This document shows, piece after piece, positions 1 through 5,409 of a DNA stretch of 5,409 nt. The translations under genes and the position numbers were made by a program. A model generated the notes under the pieces. That model saw only the letters and a list, made by a program, of their open reading frames with translations, was not told the origin of the DNA and did no database searches. Source of the stretch: Patescibacteria group bacterium (lineage in GTDB: Bacteria > Patescibacteriota > Patescibacteriia > Patescibacteriales > UBA12465); contig JAIPIE010000050.1 of assembly GCA_021734825.1 (NCBI GenBank), positions 1 to 5,409 of the forward strand, read 5' to 3'. The stretch's first letter is position 1. Every line of letters begins with the position of its first letter.

Positions 1-769
1 GGTAAACATTTTTAGTAAAAATATTACTATCCGGACGAGCAAAATAAATATTTTCAAAAATACAAAATGCCTTTTTTTCTTTTGTAGCTAATTTAACTGA
101 TTCTAATTTATCATCTTTTATAAATAAAATTTCCCCTGGCTCTATGTCTCTAATATATTTGGCATGGATTAAATCAAGAGCGCAAGTTTCACTGGCCAAA
201 ATATAAGATTTATTCAACTTACCTAAACAAAGCGGCCTAAACCCAAAAGGATCTCTAGCGCCGATTAACATTCCATCAGCCATGATTGCTAACGAATATG
301 CCCCTTCCAACTGAGAAAGGGCAGATTTAATTTTTATTTTAATGTCTTTGGCAGAAGATTTCGCAATTAGATGAGTGATAATTTCCGAATCGGTACTGGT
401 TTGAAAAATTGAACCTTCGTCTTCCATTTTATAGTGTAAATCAGAGGTATTTGTCAAATTTCCGTTGTGAGCGATGCTGAGATGGCCTTTTTTATGTCGA
501 ACAAAAAAAGGCTGGATATTCATCAAAGAGGATGACCCAGTAGTTGAATAACGAACATGGCCCAAGGCATATCTTCCTTTTAGAGAAGCTAAAGATTCTT
601 CCCCAAAGGCTCCCCCTACCTGGCCCATTTTTTTTTGATAATTAGTTTTTTTCCCATCAAAACTAATAATGCCAGCACTTTCTTCTCCCCGATGCTGAAG
701 GGCATAAAGTCCAAGATAAGTTAGGCGAGATGCTTCGGGATGGTTACTTACAGCAAATATTCCACACAT
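1..769 (-). CDS. purF: Amidophosphoribosyltransferase (glutamine PRPP amidotransferase), N-terminal part; 3' end outside window
   Basis: This cytosolic enzyme makes 5-phosphoribosylamine from PRPP and glutamine, the first committed step of purine synthesis. The visible 256 codons form the class II (Ntn-type) glutaminase domain. The start is fixed because Cys2, directly after Met, must be the N-terminal nucleophile (MCGIFAV); there is no propeptide of the Bacillus type. Landmarks (Met = 1) are LQHRGEESAG (about 24-33), GHVRYSTTGSSS (70-81), AHNGNLTN (100-107), FQTSTDSEI (122-130), RDPFGFRPL (172-180), ASETCALD (192-199) and IYFARPDS (241-248). Cys236 sits where Bacillus PurF has a 4Fe-4S ligand, but Escherichia coli PurF has a cysteine here too, so a cluster cannot be inferred. 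The PRPP-binding half is cut off by the window edge; the frame is open throughout. The gene starts 8 bases after the carB stop with no clear Shine-Dalgarno, which suggests translational coupling. The match to PurF is very secure. Confidence 0.97.
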   Translation of the reverse strand, partial: MCGIFAVSNHPEASRLTYLGLYALQHRGEESAGIISFDGKKTNYQKKMGQVGGAFGEESLASLKGRYALGHVRYSTTGSSSLMNIQPFFVRHKKGHLSIAHNGNLTNTSDLHYKMEDEGSIFQTSTDSEIITHLIAKSSAKDIKIKIKSALSQLEGAYSLAIMADGMLIGARDPFGFRPLCLGKLNKSYILASETCALDLIHAKYIRDIEPGEILFIKDDKLESVKLATKEKKAFCIFENIYFARPDSNIFTKNVY

Positions 770-777
770 AGCATTTA

Positions 778-3700
778 TTAATAGTAATCTTGCAAGGGTT
801 TAACTTCTAATTCTTCTGAATTGATTGCATTCATTCCTTCCAACAAAGCTTTAGCCCCCGGAACGGTGGTTATACAAGGAATACCTTGCATCACCGCCAT
901 GCTTCTGATCGGCCGCATATCTGATTGGCCAATTTTACCCGAAGGTGTATTTATAATTAATTTTATTTTGTTACTCTTTATGTAATTTAATATCTGCTGA
1001 TCTCCTTCCGAAATTTTTCCAATTAAATCAACTGGTATCCCTTCTGACAAAAAAGCTTCTCTAGTACCTACTGTTGCAATAATCTTAAAACCAATCTTCG
1101 CTAACTGTTTGGCAATCGGAATCATCGGTTTTTTGTCAGTGTCTCTAAGGCTAATAAAAATTAAACCTTCCTTTGGCAATAATTGGCCCGCAGCTAATTG
1201 AGCTTTATAAAAAGCTTTCCCAAAGCTTTGATCGATTCCCATCACTTCTCCGGTTGATTTCATTTCCGGACTTAAAATAATATCTACGCCAGAAAAGCGA
1301 GAAAAGGGCAATACTGATTCTTTAACTGCAATGTGATCTATTGATTTTTCTTCGGTTAACCCTGCTTCTTCCAAGCTAATACCAGTCATAACTTTAGCTG
1401 CTATTTTTGCTAAAGGCACACCGGTTGCCTTGCTTACAAAAGGAGTCGTTCGTGAGGCCCGGGGATTAACTTCTAAAACAAAAACTGTGTTATCTTTTAT
1501 CGCAAACTGAATATTGATTAACCCCTTTACTCCCAATTCTTGTGAAATTGCATAGGTATCTTCTCTAATCTTATCTATCAGCTGCTCATCTAAATTGTAA
1601 GGAGGAAGAACACAAGCTGAGTCACCAGAATGCACCCCTGCCTCTTCAACGTGTTCCATGATCCCACCAATAATTGTATTTTTACCATCAGAGACAGCAT
1701 CCACATCCACCTCAACGGCATCTTCTAAAAATTTATCGATTAATATCGGATGTTCCGGAGACACATCTATCGCCTCTTCCATAAATTCTTTTAATGAATT
1801 TTGATCATAAACTATCTTCATTGCTCGCCCCCCTAACACATAAGAAGGCCTGACCAGTATTGGAAAACCTATTTTTTCGGCAATTACGATTGCTTCCTGC
1901 TCTGACCTGGCTGAACCACAGGCAGGCTGATTTATCTGAAGCTTATTTACTAATTTCGAAAATTCATCTCGATTTTCAGCTCGCTCAATAGAAGCCACTG
2001 AAGTCCCAATTATCGGCGCTCCTAATTTTTCAAGCTTTTTAGCTAAATTAAGTGGAGTTTGTCCGCCAAATTGCACAATTACCCCATCCGGTTTCTCTTT
2101 ATCGATGATATTCATTACATCTTCTAAAGTAAGTGGCTCAAAATAAAGCTTATCTGAAGTATCATAGTCAGTAGAAACAGTTTCTGGATTTGAATTTACC
2201 ATAATTGTCTCATAGCCTTCTTCTTTTAAAGCAAAAGAAGCATGACAGCAACAATAATCAAACTCAATCCCCTGGCCAATCCTGTTCGGGCCTCCGCCTA
2301 AAATCATGATTTTCTTCTTTTGCGATATTCTAGTTTCATCTTCTTGTTCGTAAGTTGAATAATAATAAGGCGTATAGGCTTCAAATTCAGCGGCACAAGT
2401 ATCTACCAGCTTAAAGGTAGCTTCAATCTTAGCCTTCTTCCTTTTTTCTCTTATAGATGCCTCGTCAGTATTTGCAATTTTAGCTAATTGCCAATCAGAA
2501 AACCCAAATTGCTTTGCTTTCAGCAATAGGTCTGGATTAATATTTTTCCCCGCCCGTTTTAATTTAATTTCTAACTCTACAATTTGGCTGATATTATCAA
2601 TAAACCAAGGATCTATTCCGGTAAGTTTATTTATTTTGGCAACAGAATACCCTTTTTGCAGAGCATATTTAATATAAAAAATACGGGAAGCATTCGGTTC
2701 ACTCAATCTTAAATTTATTTTCTGATCACTTATCTGGTTATAATCTAATTTATTATCTAACCCCGAATGACCAATTTCTAAGCCCCGCAATCCTTTCTGT
2801 AAGGCTTCCTTAAAGGTACGGCCAATAGCCATGGTTTCACCGACTGATTTCATGGAAATTCCTAATATATCTTTTGCTTCCGGAAATTTTTCAAAAGTAA
2901 AGCGAGGTAATTTCACTACACAATAATCAATACTTGGCTCAAAAGAAGCAGGAGTCTCTTTAGTAATATCATTTCTTATTTCATCTAAGCTAAAACCCAC
3001 TGCTAATTTAGCCGCAAATTTTGCAATCGGAAAACCGGTGGCTTTAGAAGCAAGGGCTGAACTACGAGAAACTCTGGGATTCATTTCCACTACAATCATC
3101 CTGCCAGTTTCAGGACAAACTGCAAATTGAATATTTGAACCACCAGTTTCAACGCCAATTTCTCTAATTATCGCCAATGAGGCATCCCGCATTTTTTGGT
3201 ATTCATAATCAGCTAGAGTCTGGGCTGGAGCTACCGTAATCGAGTCTCCAGTGTGAACCCCCATCGGATCAATATTTTCAATCGCACAAACTATCACTAC
3301 ATTATCTTTGTTGTCTCTCATCACCTCGAGCTCATACTCTTTCCAACCGACAATAGATTCTTCAATTAATACTTCACTAATCATACTATTGTGCAGTCCA
3401 ACTCGAGCCATTTCTATAAATTCTTCCTCAGTGTTGGCGATGCTGCCTCCGGTCCCCCCTAAAGTAAAGCTGGGCCGGATTATCAATGGCAATCCAATGT
3501 CTGCAAGAACTTTTTTAGCTTCTTCCATGTTGTAAGCTAGCCCACTTTTAGGAAGATCTAAGCCAATTTTTTCAATTGCTTTTTTAAAATATTTTCTATC
3601 TTCTGCTTTTTTTATTACTTCATATTCGGCTCCGATTAATTTGACACTATACTTTTCTAATATTCCCCGCTCGTATACTTCCATTGCTGTATTTAAACCA

Positions 3701-3981
3701 GTTTGGCCGCCTAGAGTAGGCAGGATTGCATCCGGTTTTTCTTTGATGATAATTTTTTCTACCACATCCGCACTTATTGGTTCTACATAAGTTGCATCTG
3801 CTAATTGCGGATCGGTCATGATTGTGGCAGGATTAGAATTAAGTAAAACGACCTGATAACCTTCTTCTCGCAAGGCTTTACAGGCTTGGGCGCCAGAATA
3901 ATCAAATTCACAAGCTTGGCTAATAATTATTGGCCCAGAACCAATTATTAATATTTTTTTTATATCTTTACGTTTAGGCAT
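778..3981 (-). CDS. carB: Carbamoyl-phosphate synthase (glutamine-hydrolysing), large subunit
   Basis: CarB makes carbamoyl phosphate from bicarbonate, two ATP and ammonia supplied by CarA, feeding pyrimidine and arginine synthesis in the cytosol. At 1067 residues it is full length (E. coli about 1073). Domains: carboxyphosphate ATP-grasp about 1-400, oligomerisation about 401-550, carbamoyl-phosphate ATP-grasp about 555-935, MGS-like allosteric domain about 940-1067. Residues matching the E. coli first active site are R129, R169, E215, H243, Q285, E299 and N301. Those matching the second site are R711, E757, H784, Q825, E837 and N839. E779, D787, E888 and T1038 match the E. coli ornithine pocket, and K950, T970, T973, K989 and N1011 match its nucleotide-effector site, so UMP/IMP/ornithine control is plausible but inferred. 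The ATG follows an AGGA with a 7-base spacer. Translation ends in tandem TAA TAA. There is no frameshift or missing key residue. Confidence 0.99.
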   Translation of the reverse strand: MPKRKDIKKILIIGSGPIIISQACEFDYSGAQACKALREEGYQVVLLNSNPATIMTDPQLADATYVEPISADVVEKIIIKEKPDAILPTLGGQTGLNTAMEVYERGILEKYSVKLIGAEYEVIKKAEDRKYFKKAIEKIGLDLPKSGLAYNMEEAKKVLADIGLPLIIRPSFTLGGTGGSIANTEEEFIEMARVGLHNSMISEVLIEESIVGWKEYELEVMRDNKDNVVIVCAIENIDPMGVHTGDSITVAPAQTLADYEYQKMRDASLAIIREIGVETGGSNIQFAVCPETGRMIVVEMNPRVSRSSALASKATGFPIAKFAAKLAVGFSLDEIRNDITKETPASFEPSIDYCVVKLPRFTFEKFPEAKDILGISMKSVGETMAIGRTFKEALQKGLRGLEIGHSGLDNKLDYNQISDQKINLRLSEPNASRIFYIKYALQKGYSVAKINKLTGIDPWFIDNISQIVELEIKLKRAGKNINPDLLLKAKQFGFSDWQLAKIANTDEASIREKRKKAKIEATFKLVDTCAAEFEAYTPYYYSTYEQEDETRISQKKKIMILGGGPNRIGQGIEFDYCCCHASFALKEEGYETIMVNSNPETVSTDYDTSDKLYFEPLTLEDVMNIIDKEKPDGVIVQFGGQTPLNLAKKLEKLGAPIIGTSVASIERAENRDEFSKLVNKLQINQPACGSARSEQEAIVIAEKIGFPILVRPSYVLGGRAMKIVYDQNSLKEFMEEAIDVSPEHPILIDKFLEDAVEVDVDAVSDGKNTIIGGIMEHVEEAGVHSGDSACVLPPYNLDEQLIDKIREDTYAISQELGVKGLINIQFAIKDNTVFVLEVNPRASRTTPFVSKATGVPLAKIAAKVMTGISLEEAGLTEEKSIDHIAVKESVLPFSRFSGVDIILSPEMKSTGEVMGIDQSFGKAFYKAQLAAGQLLPKEGLIFISLRDTDKKPMIPIAKQLAKIGFKIIATVGTREAFLSEGIPVDLIGKISEGDQQILNYIKSNKIKLIINTPSGKIGQSDMRPIRSMAVMQGIPCITTVPGAKALLEGMNAINSEELEVKPLQDYY

Positions 3982-3987
3982 TGTTTA

Positions 3988-4036
3988 GTCCTATGTCCTA
4001 TGTCCTATGTCCTAAGTCCTAAGTCTTAAGTCTTAG
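3988..4036 (-). repeat. Heptanucleotide tandem repeat, 7 units, at the carA/carB junction
   Basis: Seven contiguous 7-base units fill the junction. In mRNA order they are CTAAGAC, TTAAGAC, TTAGGAC, TTAGGAC, ATAGGAC, ATAGGAC and ATAGGAC. Adjacent units differ by at most one base, which suggests stepwise local duplication. The first two units are shared with the last codons of carA: CarA ends KPKT and its TAA lies in unit two. Every unit contains TAA or TAG, and because seven is not a multiple of three the stops fall in all three frames. Five units carry AGGA. The array accounts for almost all of the 44-base gap between the two genes. Its origin is unknown; it could be a replication-slippage microsatellite or a member of a repeat family dispersed in the genome. 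Confidence 0.95.
3989..3992 (-). promoter_or_regulatory. Shine-Dalgarno sequence of carB, inside the heptamer array
   Basis: On the minus strand AGGA lies seven bases before the carB ATG (AGGACTAAACAATG), which is good spacing for pairing with UCCU at the 16S rRNA 3' end. It belongs to the carB-proximal unit of the heptamer array, so four more AGGA copies lie every 7 bases upstream of it. It supports the ATG at 3981 as the carB start. Confidence 0.7.
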
Positions 4037-5144
4037 GTTTGGTGATTTTGAATTCATTAATCATTTTTATAAAGTCTGAAAATAAATATTGACCATCGTG
4101 CGGGCCAGGCCCCGATTCTGGATGAAATTGTACTGAAAATAAAGGCATACTTTTATGTCGAATCCCTTCCACGGTATTATCATTTAAATTCAGATGCGTT
4201 ACCTCAATGCTCTCTTTGTCTAAAGTATCTAGGTCTACACAAAAGCCATGATTTTGCACAGTAATCGAAATCTTACCATCACGAAGATCTTTTACAGGAT
4301 GGTTCCCACCATGATGGCCAAACTTTAATTTATAAGTTTTTGCACCTTGAGCAAGCCCTAAAATTTGATTCCCTAAACAAATTCCAAACAAAGGAACTTT
4401 GCCCAGAAGGCCTTTGGTGCTCTCTACTACATAAGGCACAGCTTCCGGATCCCCTGGCCCATTTGAAATCAAAACTCCATCTGGGTTCTGCGCTAAAATT
4501 TGTTCTGAGCTAGAATCAGCTGGCATCACAAAAACCTTGCAATCTAATTCTTCTAATTTTCTTAAAATATTAAATTTAACTCCACAATCGAGGACCACTA
4601 TTTTGTATTTGCCAGAATCATTCCAAAAATAAGCTTTTTTAGTGCTTACATCCTTAACCAAATCACGGCCAATAATTCCCTTTGCTGCTTTAGCTTGCTC
4701 GATAAGCTCTGAATCACTTTTATCCGAGGTTGAAATAATGGCTTTCATCGCACCTTGAATTCGAATGTGGCGAGTTAGAGCACGGGTATCTATTCCTTCA
4801 ACGCCTAATTTGTTATTTTCTTTCAAATAAGAAGCTAAATCTTTACTACTGCGCCAATTACTAGGAATTCGACTCGCTTCTTTTACTAAAAATCCTGCAA
4901 CCTTAGGGGTTAAGGATTCTTTGTCTTCTTCATTAATCCCGTAGTTTCCGATTAAAGGATAGGTCATGGTAACAATTTGACCATGATAAGAGGGGTCGGT
5001 AATAATTTCTTGATAACCGGTAAGGCTAGTGTTAAAGACTACTTCTCCTTCAGATTCTCCCAAACCGGTAAATGAAAAACCTTTAAATATAGCACCATCT
5101 TCTAATGCAACTCTAGCCTTTATATAATTTTCTGATATATTCAT
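4026..5144 (-). CDS. carA: Carbamoyl-phosphate synthase, small (glutaminase) subunit
   Basis: CarA hydrolyses glutamine and delivers ammonia through a tunnel to CarB in the cytosolic CarAB complex. At 372 residues it has the usual length. The N-terminal small-chain domain (about 9-135) includes VALEDGAIFKG, FNTSLTGYQEIITDPSY (37-53) and GVEGIDTRALTRHIR (114-128). A class I glutamine amidotransferase domain (about 181-365) follows, with SNGPGDP (227-233), the nucleophile elbow FGICLGNQ (Cys256), KFGHHGGNHPV (274-284) and VQFHPE with His341 and Glu343, completing the Cys-His-Glu triad. The ATG at 5144 is chosen because homology to the family begins about eight residues later and no other start fits. 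No Shine-Dalgarno precedes it, but its ATG overlaps the TGA of a 12-codon upstream frame (5179-5141). It is the first gene of the operon, about 68 bases downstream of a predicted transcription start. Its last codons and its TAA lie in the heptamer array. Confidence 0.98.
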   Translation of the reverse strand: MNISENYIKARVALEDGAIFKGFSFTGLGESEGEVVFNTSLTGYQEIITDPSYHGQIVTMTYPLIGNYGINEEDKESLTPKVAGFLVKEASRIPSNWRSSKDLASYLKENNKLGVEGIDTRALTRHIRIQGAMKAIISTSDKSDSELIEQAKAAKGIIGRDLVKDVSTKKAYFWNDSGKYKIVVLDCGVKFNILRKLEELDCKVFVMPADSSSEQILAQNPDGVLISNGPGDPEAVPYVVESTKGLLGKVPLFGICLGNQILGLAQGAKTYKLKFGHHGGNHPVKDLRDGKISITVQNHGFCVDLDTLDKESIEVTHLNLNDNTVEGIRHKSMPLFSVQFHPESGPGPHDGQYLFSDFIKMINEFKITKPKT

Positions 5145-5179
5145 TTGTTAGCTGGGTTTAAGCTAATTTTTTTAATCAT
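5141..5179 (-). other. Possible 12-codon upstream reading frame overlapping the carA start (leader peptide candidate)
   Basis: An ATG at 5179 opens a frame reading MIKKISLNPANK and ending in TGA at 5143-5141. The carA start and this stop share ATGA, a four-base overlap typical of translational coupling. carA lacks a Shine-Dalgarno sequence of its own, which gives the overlap a possible role. Against this, the small frame also lacks a clear ribosome binding site, and 12 codons are easily found by chance. An in-frame GTG at 5203 would lengthen it to 20 codons. No terminator-like hairpin with a U-run is present, so classical attenuation is not supported. Confidence 0.25.
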
Positions 5180-5218
5180 TCTTAAGAAAGGAATAAGATG
5201 CACAAACTAAATCACTCT
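5145..5218 (-). promoter_or_regulatory. 5' leader of carA (predicted untranslated region)
   Basis: This is the stretch between the predicted -10 box and the carA ATG. It holds a 10-base perfect palindrome (TTCTTAAGAA, 5179-5188) and an A-run in the mRNA sense. It has no GC-rich hairpin followed by a U-run, so no intrinsic terminator or attenuator is supported. I recognise no PyrR-binding loop or known riboswitch in it, although a structure search was not possible. Confidence 0.4.
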
Positions 5219-5246
5219 TTTATAACATAAGTACTTTTTCTGTCAA
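5219..5246 (-). promoter_or_regulatory. Sigma-70-type promoter for the carA-carB-purF operon
   Basis: On the minus strand a perfect -35 box TTGACA (5246-5241) is followed after 16 bases by TATAAA (5224-5219). An AT-rich stretch lies upstream (5247-5262). Transcription would start near 5212-5213, giving a leader of about 68 bases before carA. It lies wholly outside the insertion sequence; its -35 box is 24 bases from the inferred element end. It is the best promoter match in the spacer, and none was seen between the three operon genes. Confidence 0.75.
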
Positions 5247-5270
5247 GCATATATTATTCTTAACCTAAGA

Positions 5271-5300
5271 TGGTGAATTGTAACTCTTATTGCGACACTA
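5271..5300. repeat. Probable terminal inverted repeat of the IS30-family element
   Basis: The sequence between the transposase stop and the spacer reads, outward on the minus strand, GTGTCGCAATAAGAGTTACA and then ATTCACC. Its position immediately after the stop, and its non-coding character, fit the right inverted repeat of an IS30-type element. The partner repeat lies outside the window, so the length (taken as about 26-30 bases) and the exact tip are estimates. Confidence 0.55.
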
Positions 5301-5301
5301 T

Positions 5302-5409
5302 TCAACTTAAAACTCCAAATCTGTTTTTTGTAACCTCTAAAACCATTTCGTTTGCAGTCCTGTATCCCAGGATTTTTCTGGGATAATTATTGATCCATTT
5401 TTCTATTTC
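5302..5409 (-). CDS. IS30-family transposase, C-terminal fragment (5' part outside window)
   Basis: This is the C-terminal tail of a DDE transposase that cuts and joins the element's ends. Thirty-five codons are visible, starting EIEKWINNYPRKILGYRTAN and ending NRFGVLS before TGA at 5304-5302. The pattern N-N-x-P-R-K-x-L-G-Y-x-T-x-N-E (about visible residues 7-21) is the hallmark end of IS30-family transposases, just after the last catalytic acidic residue. That residue may be one of the glutamates at the window edge, but this cannot be confirmed here. The frame is open to the edge, so the upstream part may be intact or not. The stop lies just before the inferred inverted repeat, as is usual in this family. 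Confidence 0.85.
   Translation of the reverse strand, partial: EIEKWINNYPRKILGYRTANEMVLEVTKNRFGVLS

Larger units (their letters stand above)
5271..5409 (-). mobile_element. IS30-family insertion sequence, transposase-3' end only
   Basis: The window takes in only one end of this element: the last codons of the transposase (5302-5409) and the terminal inverted repeat beyond its stop. The inner boundary is placed near 5271, where the repeat-like sequence begins with GGTGAATTGTAA. The exact end and any target-site duplication cannot be fixed without the other end. The element points the same way as carA, so outward read-through from it could add to operon transcription. Confidence 0.75.

Noticed and set aside
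628..636. Run of nine A (mRNA sense) in purF as a frameshift or phase-variation site.
   Set aside because: The frame is open across it, and conserved PurF motifs on both sides are in register, so there is no sign of a shift. Slippage there is possible but unsupported.
577..760. Bacillus-type PurF with propeptide and iron-sulfur cluster.
   Set aside because: There is no propeptide. The single visible candidate ligand, Cys236, is also present in cluster-free E. coli PurF, and the other ligands lie outside the window.
772..774. ATG at 774 as an alternative purF start.
   Set aside because: It is in a different frame from PurF and stops after eight codons. PurF needs the cysteine directly after its initiating methionine, as given by the ATG at 769.
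3308..3535. A 75-codon open frame on the plus strand.
   Set aside because: It lies wholly antisense within carB, whose protein is strongly conserved there (first ATP-grasp domain). Its translation has low-complexity serine and isoleucine content and resembles no family I know, so it is a shadow frame.
3988..4036. The heptamer array as a CRISPR or an iteron origin.
   Set aside because: The units are only 7 bases and contiguous with no spacers, and no replication or cas gene is nearby.
5145..5218. Attenuator or riboswitch in the carA leader.
   Set aside because: The palindrome TTCTTAAGAA is short and AT-only, and no U-run follows it on the mRNA. No recognised PyrR or riboswitch core is visible.

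Overview
The window is an AT-rich bacterial segment read almost entirely on the minus strand. It holds a compact nucleotide-biosynthesis operon, carA-carB-purF, with the end of an IS30-family insertion sequence just upstream of it. The source is a bacterium using the standard bacterial code. No residue or RNA marker fixes the phylum. The low GC, the directly exposed catalytic cysteine of PurF (Met-Cys, no propeptide) and the compact spacing would fit many AT-rich lineages, including uncultured ones; this is inference only.

Layout, in the direction of transcription (from high to low coordinates). 5302-5409 is the last 35 codons of an IS30-type transposase. It is followed by a probable terminal inverted repeat (about 5271-5300). 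Then comes a 126-base spacer with a near-consensus sigma-70-type promoter (TTGACA, 16 bases, TATAAA at 5246-5219) and a short leader. carA (5144-4026) encodes the glutaminase subunit of carbamoyl-phosphate synthetase. The carA/carB junction is a 49-base array of seven heptamers (3988-4036). This array supplies the carA stop codon and the carB ribosome binding site. carB (3981-778) encodes the large synthetase subunit and is complete, with all the catalytic and allosteric landmarks checked present. purF (769 to beyond position 1) begins 8 bases after carB. Only its glutaminase half (256 residues) is in the window.

How the genes work together: CarA hydrolyses glutamine and passes ammonia to CarB, which makes carbamoyl phosphate for pyrimidine and arginine synthesis. 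PurF uses glutamine and PRPP for the first committed step of purine synthesis. The operon therefore couples two glutamine-consuming entry points to nucleotide synthesis. No terminator or independent promoter was seen between the three genes.

The most unusual element is the heptamer array. Read along the mRNA, each unit carries TAA or TAG, so stops fall in all three frames. Five of the seven units carry the Shine-Dalgarno-like AGGA, and neighbouring units differ by at most one base. A second point of interest is a 12-codon upstream reading frame whose TGA overlaps the carA ATG, in a place where carA has no visible Shine-Dalgarno sequence. The genes themselves are ordinary housekeeping genes, and I see no new enzyme system.
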